Positions 1-9,550 are shown, numbered from the stretch's first letter. The stretch: 64,000 nt of DNA from Actinoplanes sp. SE50/110 (GCF_900119315.1 NZ_LT827010.1:4001001-4065000), one strand, 5' to 3'. Translations and numbers: made by a program. Notes: a model not told the origin generated them from the letters alone.

Positions 1-49
1 GCGACCCACCCGAGCCCCTCAACGATCATGGGCGACACCATAGTGCCTG

Positions 50-3000
50 CTAGAGGTCCCAGTCGACCTCCCAGAGGCGGATGCTCTGGTCGTGGCTGCC
101 GGAGAGCAGATAGCGGTCGTCGGCGCTCAGCGACACCGACCACACCGGGTACGTGTGGCCCTCCACGACCTGCAGGCAGGCGCCGGTGGTGAGATCCCAG
201 AAGCGGATCGTGGCGTCGTAGCCGGCGGATGCGGCGAAGCGGCTGTCGCTGGTCGGCGCCAGGTCGTTCACCCAGTCGCCGTCTGCCTGCACCGCCCACC
301 GGCATTCGCCGGTTGCCGCGTCCCAGCAGCGGATGGTGCCGTCCTCGCCGCCGGTGAGCAGGGTGTGCCCGTCCGGGGTCAGGACGGCGGTGTTGACGCA
401 GCCGCGATGACCGGTCAACACCTGCAGGCATTCGCCGCTGGCGACGTCCCAGAGCCGCACCTGGCCGTCGGCGCCGGCGGAGACGATCCGGGTTTCGCCG
501 GGGTCGAAGCGGACCGACGTGACGCGGGTGCGATGCCCGGTGAAGGCGCGGATCTGTTTGTAGATCTCCAGATCCCAGAGGCGTACGGCGTGGTCGCCGC
601 CGCCGGACACGACCCGCCGGGCCGCGGCGTCCACCTGAATGCTGAGCACCTTGTAGTGGGTGTGCCCGCCGAACGAGCGCCGCAACTCGCCGGTGCGGGC
701 GTCCCAGATGTGCAGGCGCAGGCCACCGGTGACGCCGACGGTGGCGTCGGCGCTGAGCGAGGCGGTGCCGGGGGAGTCGCCGGGGTCGTGGACGGCGTAC
801 GCCCCGCTGCCGTCGGTGCGCCAGAAACGGACCGCGTTGTCGCTGGCGGTCAGGCCGAGGGTGCCGTCGGCGCTGAGGCTGACGCCGCGGGTGATGCCGG
901 CGTCCTCGGCGAGCGTGCGGACCGGCCAGACGGCCCGGATCCCGGACCGGGTGGTGTGCTCGCCGAGGCGCCGCCAAGCGTCCATGACGCGCGGCTCACG
1001 CTCGTGGGCGGGAATGGCCCGGGCCTCGCGGAGCAGGGCGAGCGCGGCCGGCCGGTTGCCGGCCGCCAGCTCCTTGTCGGCCTTGGCCAGCAGCGCCTCG
1101 ACCCGGATCTGCAGGCCGCTGAGCTCGACGTGGGTTCGCGGCCGGCACAGCCGGAACGGGCTCGGCCGCGGGTCGGGAAGCCGCCACCAGTACAGCACGC
1201 CGTCGCGGTCGGCGGTGGCGGCGAACCGGCCGTCGCGGGTCAACCCGGCCGCCCACACCTCGGCCTCGTGTGCGGTGTAGGTGCGCAGGCAGCGGCCCGT
1301 GGCGGTCTCCCACACCCGGAACGTCCGATGCAGACCGGAGGTGATCATCCGACTGCCGTCGGCGCTGAGCGCGACCGGGGCGTGCCGGAACAACACCTGC
1401 GTGTCCGAGTGTGCCTGGACCGTGCGCACCAGCCGGCCGGCCCGCAGATCCCACAGGTGGGCGCCGGAGAGGGTGCTCGCGGCGACGCCCAGCCGCCCGT
1501 CGGCGCTGACCGCCCCGTGGCCCGGCCAGTCGGGGGCGGGCAGTTCGTGCAGGCAGACGCCGGTGTCCAGGTCCCAGTGCCGCATGACCCGGCCGGCGTC
1601 GACCGACATCACGCGGCGTCCGTCGGCGGTCACGGCGACGATCACCACCCGGCCGGGGTGCCCGGTCAGCACCCGCAGGCAGCGGCCGGTGCCGGCGTCC
1701 CAGACGCGGATCTGCGGGCCGTCGTTGGTGACCACCCGGCGGCCGTCGTGGCTGATCGCGACCTTGCTCGGCTTGTCCGTGTGCCCGGTGAGGGTGCGTT
1801 GCGCCGGCCGCGGGCGCCAGCCGCGCTCCAGGTCACGGACCCGGACGGTGCCGTCGGCGTCGACGGAGGCGACCACCTTCGCGTCCGCGCTGAGCGCGGC
1901 GGCCAGAATGGCGTGATCGTGGGCCTTCACGGCGTACCGCAGCATCGGCTCGTCGAAATCCCAGACGCGCAGCGTGCCCACCTCGTCGCCGGTGACCGCG
2001 ACGTGCCGGTCGGCGGCCACCGCGACGCACAGCACCGCCCTCTCGTGACCGTCGAAGACGGCGTGTGCCCCGCTCGCGGTGACCGCGCCGGCGCGCAGCA
2101 GGTCCCGGGCGGCCCGCACATCCGGGTCGTCACCGGCATCGGCGAGCAGGGCTTCGGCCGACTCCAGATCGCCGCGTTCGACATGGACGAGGGCCGTCAG
2201 ATAGCGGGCCGTCCACGGGTCCCCGGTGGTGGCGCGGACCGTGTCGAGTGAGGTCAGCAGGGCGGTGTCGGACAGCTGCCCCTGCCGCCAGCGCAGCAGA
2301 CCGGCGTTGTACGTGGCCTCCAGATGCTGCGGGTCGGCGGCGAGGGCCTCGGCGAACGCGGCCTCGGCCTCGGCGGTGCGGCCCAGGTCGAGCAGCGAGA
2401 GCCCGCGGTTGGTCAGTTCGTCGGCGCGCAGACCGGCGATCCGGGGGACCGGACGCGGATAGGGCCGGCCCAGCATCGTCCGGTAGATGTCGATCAGCTC
2501 AGCCGCCACCGCGGCCATGTCCCGGGGCCGCCGCTGCGGGTCCTCCTGCAGGCAGCGAGTCAGCAGTCCGCCGAGCCGGGCCGGCATCCGGCCGGCGGCG
2601 ACGTACTCGGCGAGGGCGGCGGCGGCCATCGGCCCGAACGTCCAGGTGCGGTCGCCGGTCAGCATCTCCAGGAGAAGGGCGGCGAAGCTGAACACGTCGG
2701 TGCGCCGGGTGAGCTTCGCCCCGGCGATCTGCTCGGGGGAGGCGTATGCCGGGGTGAGCCCGCCGGTGGTCGCCATCAGCGTCCCGTCGACCGGCCCCGG
2801 CCCGGCGGGCGGCACCGAGGCGGCCGCCCGTGCCAGACCGAAGTCGGTGACCTTGACGGTTCCGTCGGCGTCGAGCAGGACGTTGCCGGGCTTGACGTCC
2901 TGGTGGATCAGCCGGTTCGTGTGCGCGTGGTCCAGACCCCAGCACACCTGGATCGCCACGTCGAGCCCCCGGGCCACCACGTCGGCGGGACCGCCCTCGT

Positions 3001-3331
3001 AGAGTCGGCCGTCGTCGATCCAGTCGCGCAGGCTGCCGCCGTCCACATATTCGGCGAAGACCCGCGGGACGCCGTCCTCGGTGCTCACGTAGTGGCAGGT
3101 GCAGACGTGCGGGTGGATGCCGAGGCCGACCCAGGTCTCGGCCTCGGCGACGAACTGCCCGCGGAAGGCGGGCTGGTTCAGCACGGCGGGGCGGGGCACC
3201 TTGACGGCCAGGTCGGTGTTCCACTGCCGGTGCCGGACCCGGTAGACCAGCCCCATGGCGCCGCCCTCGTGGACACCCTTCACCTCGTAGCGGCCCAGGA
3301 CGACCGCGCCGACGCGCCACTGCTCAGACAT
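50..3331 (-). CDS. Ser/Thr protein kinase with TPR and WD40 repeats
   Basis: Predicted cytosolic signalling kinase of 1093 residues. A Hanks-type kinase domain fills about residues 14-280: glycine-rich loop (GVHEGGAMG), AVK lysine near residue 44, HQDVKPGN catalytic loop, DFG and the TPAYASPEQ segment. The catalytic loop reads HQD rather than HRD, so it is a non-RD kinase but keeps Asp, Lys and Asn. Residues about 305-400 form TPR-like helices, and the remaining roughly 650 residues are two sets of WD40 repeats with many GH...WD units. This kinase-TPR-WD40 layout is common in actinobacteria and suggests a scaffolded kinase. It has no transmembrane sensor. It is divergent from the membrane protein at 3426. 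The substrate is unknown. Confidence 0.9.
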   Translation of the reverse strand: MSEQWRVGAVVLGRYEVKGVHEGGAMGLVYRVRHRQWNTDLAVKVPRPAVLNQPAFRGQFVAEAETWVGLGIHPHVCTCHYVSTEDGVPRVFAEYVDGGSLRDWIDDGRLYEGGPADVVARGLDVAIQVCWGLDHAHTNRLIHQDVKPGNVLLDADGTVKVTDFGLARAAASVPPAGPGPVDGTLMATTGGLTPAYASPEQIAGAKLTRRTDVFSFAALLLEMLTGDRTWTFGPMAAAALAEYVAAGRMPARLGGLLTRCLQEDPQRRPRDMAAVAAELIDIYRTMLGRPYPRPVPRIAGLRADELTNRGLSLLDLGRTAEAEAAFAEALAADPQHLEATYNAGLLRWRQGQLSDTALLTSLDTVRATTGDPWTARYLTALVHVERGDLESAEALLADAGDDPDVRAARDLLRAGAVTASGAHAVFDGHERAVLCVAVAADRHVAVTGDEVGTLRVWDFDEPMLRYAVKAHDHAILAAALSADAKVVASVDADGTVRVRDLERGWRPRPAQRTLTGHTDKPSKVAISHDGRRVVTNDGPQIRVWDAGTGRCLRVLTGHPGRVVIVAVTADGRRVMSVDAGRVMRHWDLDTGVCLHELPAPDWPGHGAVSADGRLGVAASTLSGAHLWDLRAGRLVRTVQAHSDTQVLFRHAPVALSADGSRMITSGLHRTFRVWETATGRCLRTYTAHEAEVWAAGLTRDGRFAATADRDGVLYWWRLPDPRPSPFRLCRPRTHVELSGLQIRVEALLAKADKELAAGNRPAALALLREARAIPAHEREPRVMDAWRRLGEHTTRSGIRAVWPVRTLAEDAGITRGVSLSADGTLGLTASDNAVRFWRTDGSGAYAVHDPGDSPGTASLSADATVGVTGGLRLHIWDARTGELRRSFGGHTHYKVLSIQVDAAARRVVSGGGDHAVRLWDLEIYKQIRAFTGHRTRVTSVRFDPGETRIVSAGADGQVRLWDVASGECLQVLTGHRGCVNTAVLTPDGHTLLTGGEDGTIRCWDAATGECRWAVQADGDWVNDLAPTSDSRFAASAGYDATIRFWDLTTGACLQVVEGHTYPVWSVSLSADDRYLLSGSHDQSIRLWEVDWDL

Positions 3332-3425
3332 GCCGGAAATCTATCCTCCGCGATCAACGGTCTCGGACGGGCGAACTTCCGCGGCAAGCGCCCGGTGCCC
3401 GGTGGCGGTCCCCGACCATGCCGTC

Positions 3426-6212
3426 ATGGCTGCCACCGATCCCTCCGCAACGGCCCGGCCGGTCGTGCGGGTGCTGCTGTGGACGGTCCTGACGATCGCT
3501 GTCGCAGTGCTCGCCGCGCTGGCCGGCGCGCTGCTCACCTCGTTCGCGGCGCCCGCGTCCCGGCTGGCGGTCGCCCTGCTCCGGTACGACGCGTCGGGGG
3601 TGCGGGCGGCGTCCGACGCCTGGCTCGCCGCCCCGGACGGCAGCGTGCGACTGGACGTGACGGTCACCCCGGGCCGAGTCGGTGGCGGCTCCCGATACTT
3701 CGACGTCGACGCGACGTTCACCTTTCCGGGCGCGGACCATCCCGTGGTGTCCCTGCTGCGCTCGGGTGCCGACCAGCAACAGATTCCGGCCCTGCTGGGC
3801 AGCGCCGCCGTGCGGTTCACCTACACGGCCCACTGGGAGGATCCGGTCGTCACCGTCCGCCCCGGTGCGGCGACCGTGCGGTTGCACGGCTCGGTGCTGG
3901 TCCCGGTGCGCGACCGGACGACGATGGCCGTTCCCGCGACGATGTTCTGCGGGAAATTCCGGTCCCGAACGGTCGTGGTCAACACCGGTCGACTCGTGCC
4001 GAGGCGGCTGACCGCCGAGCCGGCGGGCGGGGACTGCCCCACCGGCGCCTGGGACGAGCAGACCGCCGGATCGGTGACCTTCCACGGCCTCGGCGGCGCG
4101 CACCTCGACCTGGAACAGCCCTCGGGTCCGGCCGATGCCGCCGGCACCCGTCCGCGGCCGCTGTTCGGACTGCCGCGCCAGATCACCGTGGCGCTGCGGA
4201 ACCTGTGGTTCGGGCTGCTGCTTCTGCTGCCGATCCTGATGATGTGGCGCTCGATGCGAGGCCGGGCGTGGCCCGGCGAGTTGCCGGCCCGGGTCGTGCA
4301 CGTCTTCGGGTCGATGACGGCGTTCGGCGTCCTCGCCTGCGCCGGCTCGGCCACCCAGAGTGTGGTCAGCGAGATGCTGTTCCACTGGAGCCTGACCGGC
4401 CATCCCTGGCCCACGTCGCTGTATGCGCCCTATGAACTGGTCCCGCTGGCCATGGTGGCGTGCACCGCGGTGCTGTGGCGCTCGCTCGCGCTGTGGCCGG
4501 TGCTCACGGTGCGGCACCCCCGCGCGAGACGGTTCTGGGCGATGATCTTCGTAGCCTTCGTCGTGCTGGCCGTCCCCGCTTCGGCGATGCTGACCGCCGG
4601 GGCTTCGCCACAGTCGGAGGCCGTCACGGTCCCGGCGACCCGCCCGGCCGCGATCGGCGGGGTACCGCCGGTCGCGGAGCCGTCCCCGCTGCACTGGCTG
4701 ACCGGTACCGCGGCCGGCTACGCCATCACGCTGCTGCTGGTGTGCCTGCTGCTGGTCACCGCGTCCGCGGCCCTGGCCTGGTCGATCCGGGCCTGCGGCC
4801 ACACCGTGCGGACGGCGGCGGCCACCGCCGCGGTGCTGCTCGCGCTGTTGTACCTGACGCCGTTCGGCTCCCGGATCGACACCGTGAGCACGGTGGTGCA
4901 GGGCGCCGTCTCGATCGCCGCGGGGGTGGCGGTGTGGACGGCGTTCGAACGGATCCTGCGGCATGCCGTCACCGCCGACCCGCCGTCGTGGTGGCTCGGC
5001 CTGCACGCCCGGCTGCGGCCCTGGCGGAGTCTGCGGCTCCTGGCGGCCGTCGCGCTCTCGGTGCCCGTGGTCGTCTACGGCGACGAGGGGCCACGGTTCT
5101 CCTTCTACGACACGCTGTCGCTGAGTGTGTCGATCGCCGGCACGCTGCGCGCCGTCGCGGTACTCCTTCTCGTGTTGTTGATGTGGCACTTCGGCCGAGC
5201 CGTGCCGGACGGGGGCACCGCGGTGGGCACCCGGGGGCAGCTCCGGGCGGTCGCCGCGCTGCTCGCGGTGACCGGGCTGCTGTCGCCGACCGCCACCACG
5301 GCCGGTCTGCCGCTGGCCTTCGCCTTCGGGCTCCTCGCGATCCACCGCTGGCTGCTGCCGCCGCGGCCCGTTCCGGATCTGTCGCCGCCGGTCGGACCGG
5401 ACCAGGAGTTCGTCGCCCGTGCCGAGGTCGGGGAGCTGACCCGGACGGCGGTCCGGGCGCGGGTCACCGAGTCGCTCGTCCGCGACCTGCGCAGGGCCGT
5501 CGCGGACGGGCATCCCGACGCCGCGGTGCAGGACGCGCGCGCCGAGCGGGTCGCGGACCTCGCCGGCGCGCCGTGCCGGTCGGCGACGGTGGTCTGGTCG
5601 GCACTGTCGTCGTACCGCGGCCTGACCCCGTGGCGCCTCGCCCTGACGCTGGGGCTGCTCGCCACCCTGGTGGGCCTGCCCTGGTCGCTGATCGACCTGT
5701 CGACGGTGCTCGCCACCCTCTCCTCGGGCGGACCGTTCCGCCTGGTGGACGCGGCCGGCGGGATCCTGGTGGTGGCCCGGTTCACCATCGCGGGCCTGGT
5801 GCTCGGCATCGCGTACCCGATGGTGCGCGGCCGCACCGGGCTCGGCAAGGGCCTGAGCCTGTTCGTCACGATGACCGTCCCGGCCCTGATCATCACCCTG
5901 CTGCCGGATCCGACGCGGGCCTCGGCACTGGCCGCGGCGGGTCTGCAGACGCTGCAGTGGCTGGCCTTCGGCCTGGTGATGGGGCTCGCCACCGATCTGC
6001 TCACGCTGCGCCGCTTCGGCTACGGCTGGGCGCACCTGCGCGAGCTGCACCGGATGAACGTGCTGACCGCCTCGGTGTCGACCATGCTGGTCTCGGTCGT
6101 CACCGCGACGGTCACCGCGGTCGGCACCGGCGCGGCGGCGGTGTTCGTGCAGCGGGTGCTGCCGCCACCACCGGCCGCCACGCAGCCGCAGACCTCCGGG
6201 AACACGCCGTAG
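3426..6212 (+). CDS. large multi-pass membrane protein, unknown function
   Basis: A 928-residue protein of no family I recognise. The first in-frame ATG (3330) would overlap the start of the divergent kinase gene; the ATG at 3426 immediately precedes a Thr/Pro-rich stretch and the first membrane helix (about residues 12-35), so I use it. Residues about 40-250 are a soluble, probably extracytoplasmic, beta-rich region. After that come a dozen or more hydrophobic helices, broken by a charged loop at about residues 650-720, and a short Pro/Thr-rich C-terminus. Divergent pairing with the kinase suggests a link, but nothing in the sequence shows one. Confidence 0.75.
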   Translation: MAATDPSATARPVVRVLLWTVLTIAVAVLAALAGALLTSFAAPASRLAVALLRYDASGVRAASDAWLAAPDGSVRLDVTVTPGRVGGGSRYFDVDATFTFPGADHPVVSLLRSGADQQQIPALLGSAAVRFTYTAHWEDPVVTVRPGAATVRLHGSVLVPVRDRTTMAVPATMFCGKFRSRTVVVNTGRLVPRRLTAEPAGGDCPTGAWDEQTAGSVTFHGLGGAHLDLEQPSGPADAAGTRPRPLFGLPRQITVALRNLWFGLLLLLPILMMWRSMRGRAWPGELPARVVHVFGSMTAFGVLACAGSATQSVVSEMLFHWSLTGHPWPTSLYAPYELVPLAMVACTAVLWRSLALWPVLTVRHPRARRFWAMIFVAFVVLAVPASAMLTAGASPQSEAVTVPATRPAAIGGVPPVAEPSPLHWLTGTAAGYAITLLLVCLLLVTASAALAWSIRACGHTVRTAAATAAVLLALLYLTPFGSRIDTVSTVVQGAVSIAAGVAVWTAFERILRHAVTADPPSWWLGLHARLRPWRSLRLLAAVALSVPVVVYGDEGPRFSFYDTLSLSVSIAGTLRAVAVLLLVLLMWHFGRAVPDGGTAVGTRGQLRAVAALLAVTGLLSPTATTAGLPLAFAFGLLAIHRWLLPPRPVPDLSPPVGPDQEFVARAEVGELTRTAVRARVTESLVRDLRRAVADGHPDAAVQDARAERVADLAGAPCRSATVVWSALSSYRGLTPWRLALTLGLLATLVGLPWSLIDLSTVLATLSSGGPFRLVDAAGGILVVARFTIAGLVLGIAYPMVRGRTGLGKGLSLFVTMTVPALIITLLPDPTRASALAAAGLQTLQWLAFGLVMGLATDLLTLRRFGYGWAHLRELHRMNVLTASVSTMLVSVVTATVTAVGTGAAAVFVQRVLPPPPAATQPQTSGNTP

Positions 6213-6539
6213 TCAGCACGCGTCCAGTTCGGCCCTGGTCGGTGGGCAGGCGCCGAGGGCGGGCGGCGACCGGCGCCGCGCCGAAGGACTGATCGACGCC
6301 ACCGTGTTGCGCGCCGAGCTGCACACCCGCGGCTGGCGCGGCAGCCTGCGCGGTGATTCGCGCTCGGCGCTACCCGATCGCGCTACCCAACTGGGCACCT
6401 CAGTGGCCCGGCCCCGGTGTCCGCTGGTTCGCCGGGGCGGGCCCTACCGCATTGACGTGTGCTCCGTGCCGCCTGGAGTCGTTGTCCGATTCCGCTCGCG
6501 ACGTTCGGGAACGGCCGGCATTAACATTCGTGTGCCACG
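6213..6539. other. gene-free stretch with a possible transposase scrap
   Basis: No intact gene is visible. One forward frame near 6295-6360 reads VLRAELHTRGWRGSLR, which resembles the helix-turn-helix or linker piece of ISL3-type transposases, but the similarity is lost within about 25 residues on each side. The rest contains no clear hairpin or repeat. It also holds the promoter region of the Sel1-repeat gene that starts at 6540. Confidence 0.3.
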
Positions 6540-7910
6540 ATGGCCGTTGTGAGCCGAGTCCCCTGGCGGCGCTGGCTGCGCCCCGCCGACCAGCCGCCCG
6601 CCAACCCTGTCAAGGCGGAGGCGTGGCACCGCCGGGCCATCGCCGCCGACCCGGCCCGCACCACGTCGATGGTGGAACTCGCTGACCTGCTGTGGAAGCG
6701 CAGCGATACAGCCGAGGCCGAGATCTGGTTCCGTCGCGCTGTCGAAGCGGGCCACGACTACGCGATGGACCGCCTAGGTGATCTCTACTTGAGCCGCGGC
6801 GACAAGGTCCATGCCGAGGCCTGGTTCCGTCGCGCTGTCGAAGCGGGCAACAACTCCGCCATGTGCAGCCTCGGTGACCTTCTCTTGAGCCGCGGCGACG
6901 AGGTCAGCGCCGAGGCCTGGTTCCGTCGTGCCGTCGAAGCGGGCAACGACTTCGCGATGTGCAGCCTCGGCGACCTCCACTTGAGCCGCGGCGCCCACGA
7001 CGAAGCCGAGCACTGGTTCCGCTGCGCCACTGAAGCGGACAACGACTACGCCATGTACAAACTCGGTGACCTTCTCTTGAGCCGCGGCGACGAGGTGAGC
7101 GCCGAGGCCTGGTTCCGTCGTGCCGTCGAAGCGGGCAACGACTTCGCGATGTGCAGCCTCGGCGACCTCCACTTGAGCCGCGGCGACGATGACGAAGCCG
7201 AGCACTGGTTCCGCCGCGCCGCCGAAGCGGACAACGACTACGCCATGTACAAACTCGGCGACTTTCTCTGCGACCACGGCGAAACCAACGAAGCCGAACG
7301 CTGGTTCCGCCGCGCCGCCGAAGCGGGCAACGACTCCGCCATGTGCAGCCTCGGCGACCTCCTCTGCGACCGCGGCGCGACCGTCGAGGCCGAGGTCTGG
7401 CTGCGCCGCGCCGCCGAAGCGGACAACGACTACGCGAAGTGTCTGCTCGGTGACCTTCTCCGCGACCGCGGCGCCACCGTCGAGGCCGAGATCTGGCTGC
7501 GCCGCGCCGCCGAAGCGGACAACGACTACGCGAAGTGTCTGCTCGGCGACCTTCTCCGCGACCGGGGCGCCACCGTCGAGGCCGAGATCTGGCTGCGCCG
7601 CGCCGCCGAAGCGGACAACGACTACGCGAAGTGCCTGCTCGGCAGCCTTCTCCGCGACCGCGGCGCCACCGACGAGGCCGAGATCTGGCTGCGCCGCGCC
7701 GCCGAAGCGGACAACAGCTTCGCCATGTACGTACTCGGCGGCCTCCTCCGCGACCGCGGCGCCACCGACGAAGCCGAGCACTGGCTCCGCCGCTCCGACC
7801 AGGTGGACGACGACGACACCATGCGCAGACTGCGCGGGACCCTCCGCAACGACGGCGTCCGCCCCCTCCGCGACCTCCACACGGAAGGCGACCTCCACCC
7901 GGCAGGTTGA
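6540..7910 (+). CDS. Sel1/TPR-like repeat protein
   Basis: A 456-residue solenoid protein with no signal peptide. After about 40 N-terminal residues it is almost wholly made of 32-residue helical-hairpin repeats of the form GDLLxxRGxxxEAExWxRRAAEAxNxxAMxxL, about eleven to twelve in number. This is the Sel1-like/TPR pattern, and such proteins act as protein-protein interaction scaffolds. A GTG at 6549 is an alternative start. Repeat copies are nearly identical at the DNA level, which points to recent unequal crossing-over. The binding partner is unknown; neighbours give no hint. Confidence 0.8.
   Translation: MAVVSRVPWRRWLRPADQPPANPVKAEAWHRRAIAADPARTTSMVELADLLWKRSDTAEAEIWFRRAVEAGHDYAMDRLGDLYLSRGDKVHAEAWFRRAVEAGNNSAMCSLGDLLLSRGDEVSAEAWFRRAVEAGNDFAMCSLGDLHLSRGAHDEAEHWFRCATEADNDYAMYKLGDLLLSRGDEVSAEAWFRRAVEAGNDFAMCSLGDLHLSRGDDDEAEHWFRRAAEADNDYAMYKLGDFLCDHGETNEAERWFRRAAEAGNDSAMCSLGDLLCDRGATVEAEVWLRRAAEADNDYAKCLLGDLLRDRGATVEAEIWLRRAAEADNDYAKCLLGDLLRDRGATVEAEIWLRRAAEADNDYAKCLLGSLLRDRGATDEAEIWLRRAAEADNSFAMYVLGGLLRDRGATDEAEHWLRRSDQVDDDDTMRRLRGTLRNDGVRPLRDLHTEGDLHPAG
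6770..7790 (+). repeat. 96-bp tandem coding repeats
   Basis: The repeat-coding part of the gene has a 96-bp period (32 codons). The copies starting near 7445, 7541 and 7637 are almost base-identical. A higher-order two-unit (192-bp) duplication is also visible, since the blocks near 6880-6975 and 7072-7167 match closely. Confidence 0.85.
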
Positions 7911-7984
7911 CCATGGTCGCAGGACGGCCACACACGACGCCGCACTCGTCCTGACGACATGGGTTGAATCGCACCCCCGGACGG

Positions 7985-8878
7985 TCACCGGGCCGAGAGA
8001 AGCGGCGGTCGGCCGGTGCTGTCGCGATCCACGATGTGTGCCTGCGGCGCCTCGTACACCTGGGTCGCCGAGATGTCGCGCATCGCGTCGAGAATGGCGT
8101 TCGCCGCGATCTCGCCGATCCGGCCGACGTCGTGGCTCATCGCGGACAGCGCCGGCCCGGCCAGCTGGCACTGCACCGAGTCGTCCCAGGCCACCACCGA
8201 CACGTCGGCGGGCACGCCCAGACCGCGCTCGGTGATCGCGACGAGGCCGCTGAGCGCCATCACGTCGTTGTCGTAGACGATCGCGGTGGGAACCTCCGCG
8301 CCGGCGGACAGCAGCCGCGCGGTCGCCGCCCGGCCGGACTCGTGCGAGAAGTCCCCCTCGGCGCTGGTCAGGATGATCCCGCGGGCGGCCGCCTCGGCGC
8401 GGAAGCCGCCGAGGCGCAGCTGGGTGTGCGCGAGCGTCAGCGGTCCGCTGACGTGCCCGATCACCGTGTGCCCGCGGTCGGCCAGGAACCGGACCGCCTC
8501 GCGGGCCGAGCCGGCGTCGTCGGTCCAGACGGTCGGCAGGCCGTCCGCGGTGGACGGGTCACCGATCACCACAGCCGGCAGACCGAGCCGGCGCACCAGG
8601 TCGACGCGGTGGTCGCCGGGGCTGAGATCGACCATGATCACCCCGTCCACCCGGTGCTCGGCCGACCACCGCTCGTAGGTGGCGATCTCCGCGGCGTGGT
8701 CGGTGACCACTTTGACCAGCACCGAGATGCCGGCCGGGATGAGCAGCCGCTCCAGACCCTCGATGAATTCGTGGTAGTACGGCTCCTCGCCGAGTACCCG
8801 GGAGGCCCGGGCCAGCACCAGACCGACCCGCCGGGGCCGTCCGGCCGTTGCATCCGGCACAGCGGACTCCTTTCTCAT
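7985..8878 (-). CDS. LacI/GalR-type sugar-binding regulator domain without HTH
   Basis: A 297-residue protein matching the periplasmic-binding-like effector domain of LacI/GalR regulators (RRVGLVLARASR start; HVSGPL, YDNDVMALSGL, VSVVAWDDS). The ATG at 8878 overlaps the stop of the upstream ROK fragment by four bases (ATGA). Only 17 residues precede the effector domain, so the usual 50-60-residue LacI DNA-binding head is absent. The same frame stays open upstream only as a shadow of the ROK fragment. A close paralogue, also headless, lies at 40706-41533. It could sense sugar for a partner DNA-binding protein, or be a decayed repressor. Confidence 0.85.
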   Translation of the reverse strand: MRKESAVPDATAGRPRRVGLVLARASRVLGEEPYYHEFIEGLERLLIPAGISVLVKVVTDHAAEIATYERWSAEHRVDGVIMVDLSPGDHRVDLVRRLGLPAVVIGDPSTADGLPTVWTDDAGSAREAVRFLADRGHTVIGHVSGPLTLAHTQLRLGGFRAEAAARGIILTSAEGDFSHESGRAATARLLSAGAEVPTAIVYDNDVMALSGLVAITERGLGVPADVSVVAWDDSVQCQLAGPALSAMSHDVGRIGEIAANAILDAMRDISATQVYEAPQAHIVDRDSTGRPPLLSAR

Positions 8879-9429
8879 GACACGCGCCCGGGGGTGTGCC
8901 CGGGCGCCACGGAGGCTTGGATGACCAGGGCGGCGGCGCCGATGCCGGCCGCGTCCCGGGGTTGGGCGGAGATCTCCACACTGACCTCGGGCCGGTCCAG
9001 GCAGGCGCGCACCCGGCGGGCGTAGATCGATCCGGCCAGGGCGACGCCCGGCCCGGTGAGCACCAGGCGGCCCAGGCCCAGCAGGTTCACCATCGAGGTC
9101 ACGGCGGCCCCCAGCCGGGCGGCGGCCCGGTCGAGGAGGGCGAAGGCGTCCGGGTCGCCGTTGATCGCGGCCCGGGCCACGGCGTCGTACGCCGCCGCCG
9201 TGCCACCGTCCAGGCTCAATCCGGCCCGCATGACCGGGTCGGCCCGGGCCGCCGCCACCACCGCCGCGGTGGACGCGTACCGCTCGACGCAGCCGAGCCG
9301 CCCGCACGGGCAGGGCCGTCCCTGATGGTCGATCGACATGTGCCCGAAGCGTCCGGCGGCGGAGTCGTCCCCGCGGAACAGTGCCCCGCCGAAGACGAGT
9401 CCGGCGCCGATGCTGTCGGACAGGTACAC
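8875..9429 (-). pseudogene. 3' half of a ROK-family regulator/kinase
   Basis: This 184-residue frame matches only the C-terminal half of the full-length ROK protein at 41613-42791, starting at VYLS...GAGLVFGGALFRG and running through the zinc motif CPCGRLGCVERYAS to the end. The N-terminal winged helix and the first sugar-kinase lobe are missing. Similarity stops abruptly near 9428, and no ribosome-binding site precedes the GTG there. It remains translationally coupled to the headless LacI gene at its 3' end. I read it as a truncated gene; expression as a short protein cannot be excluded. Confidence 0.75.
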
Positions 9430-9550
9430 GCACCCGGTTGATGGACGTCACCACGTGCGGCGGTCATCGATACTGACGAGGTCTCCGGTGAGTGGTTCTG
9501 CGACTGAGCAATTGTCGATGGTGGTGACGCGGCGGTCGGTGGATCCCGTG

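Noticed and set aside
92..2251. Long forward open frame of 719 codons antisense to the kinase gene
   Set aside because: It is a shadow of the kinase-WD40 gene: Gly/Ala/Arg-rich, no domain, no ribosome-binding site. Many similar frames occur opposite other GC-rich genes here (for example 3354-6050, 16211-19204, 53004-54557) and were left out for the same reason.
6770..7790. CRISPR array
   Set aside because: The repeats are 96 bp, contiguous, in frame and protein-coding; no short spaced repeats are present anywhere in the window.
7985..9454. A single 489-residue reverse protein
   Set aside because: Only the part from 8878 downward is a real LacI-type domain. The first 190 residues are a shadow of the ROK fragment read in another frame.
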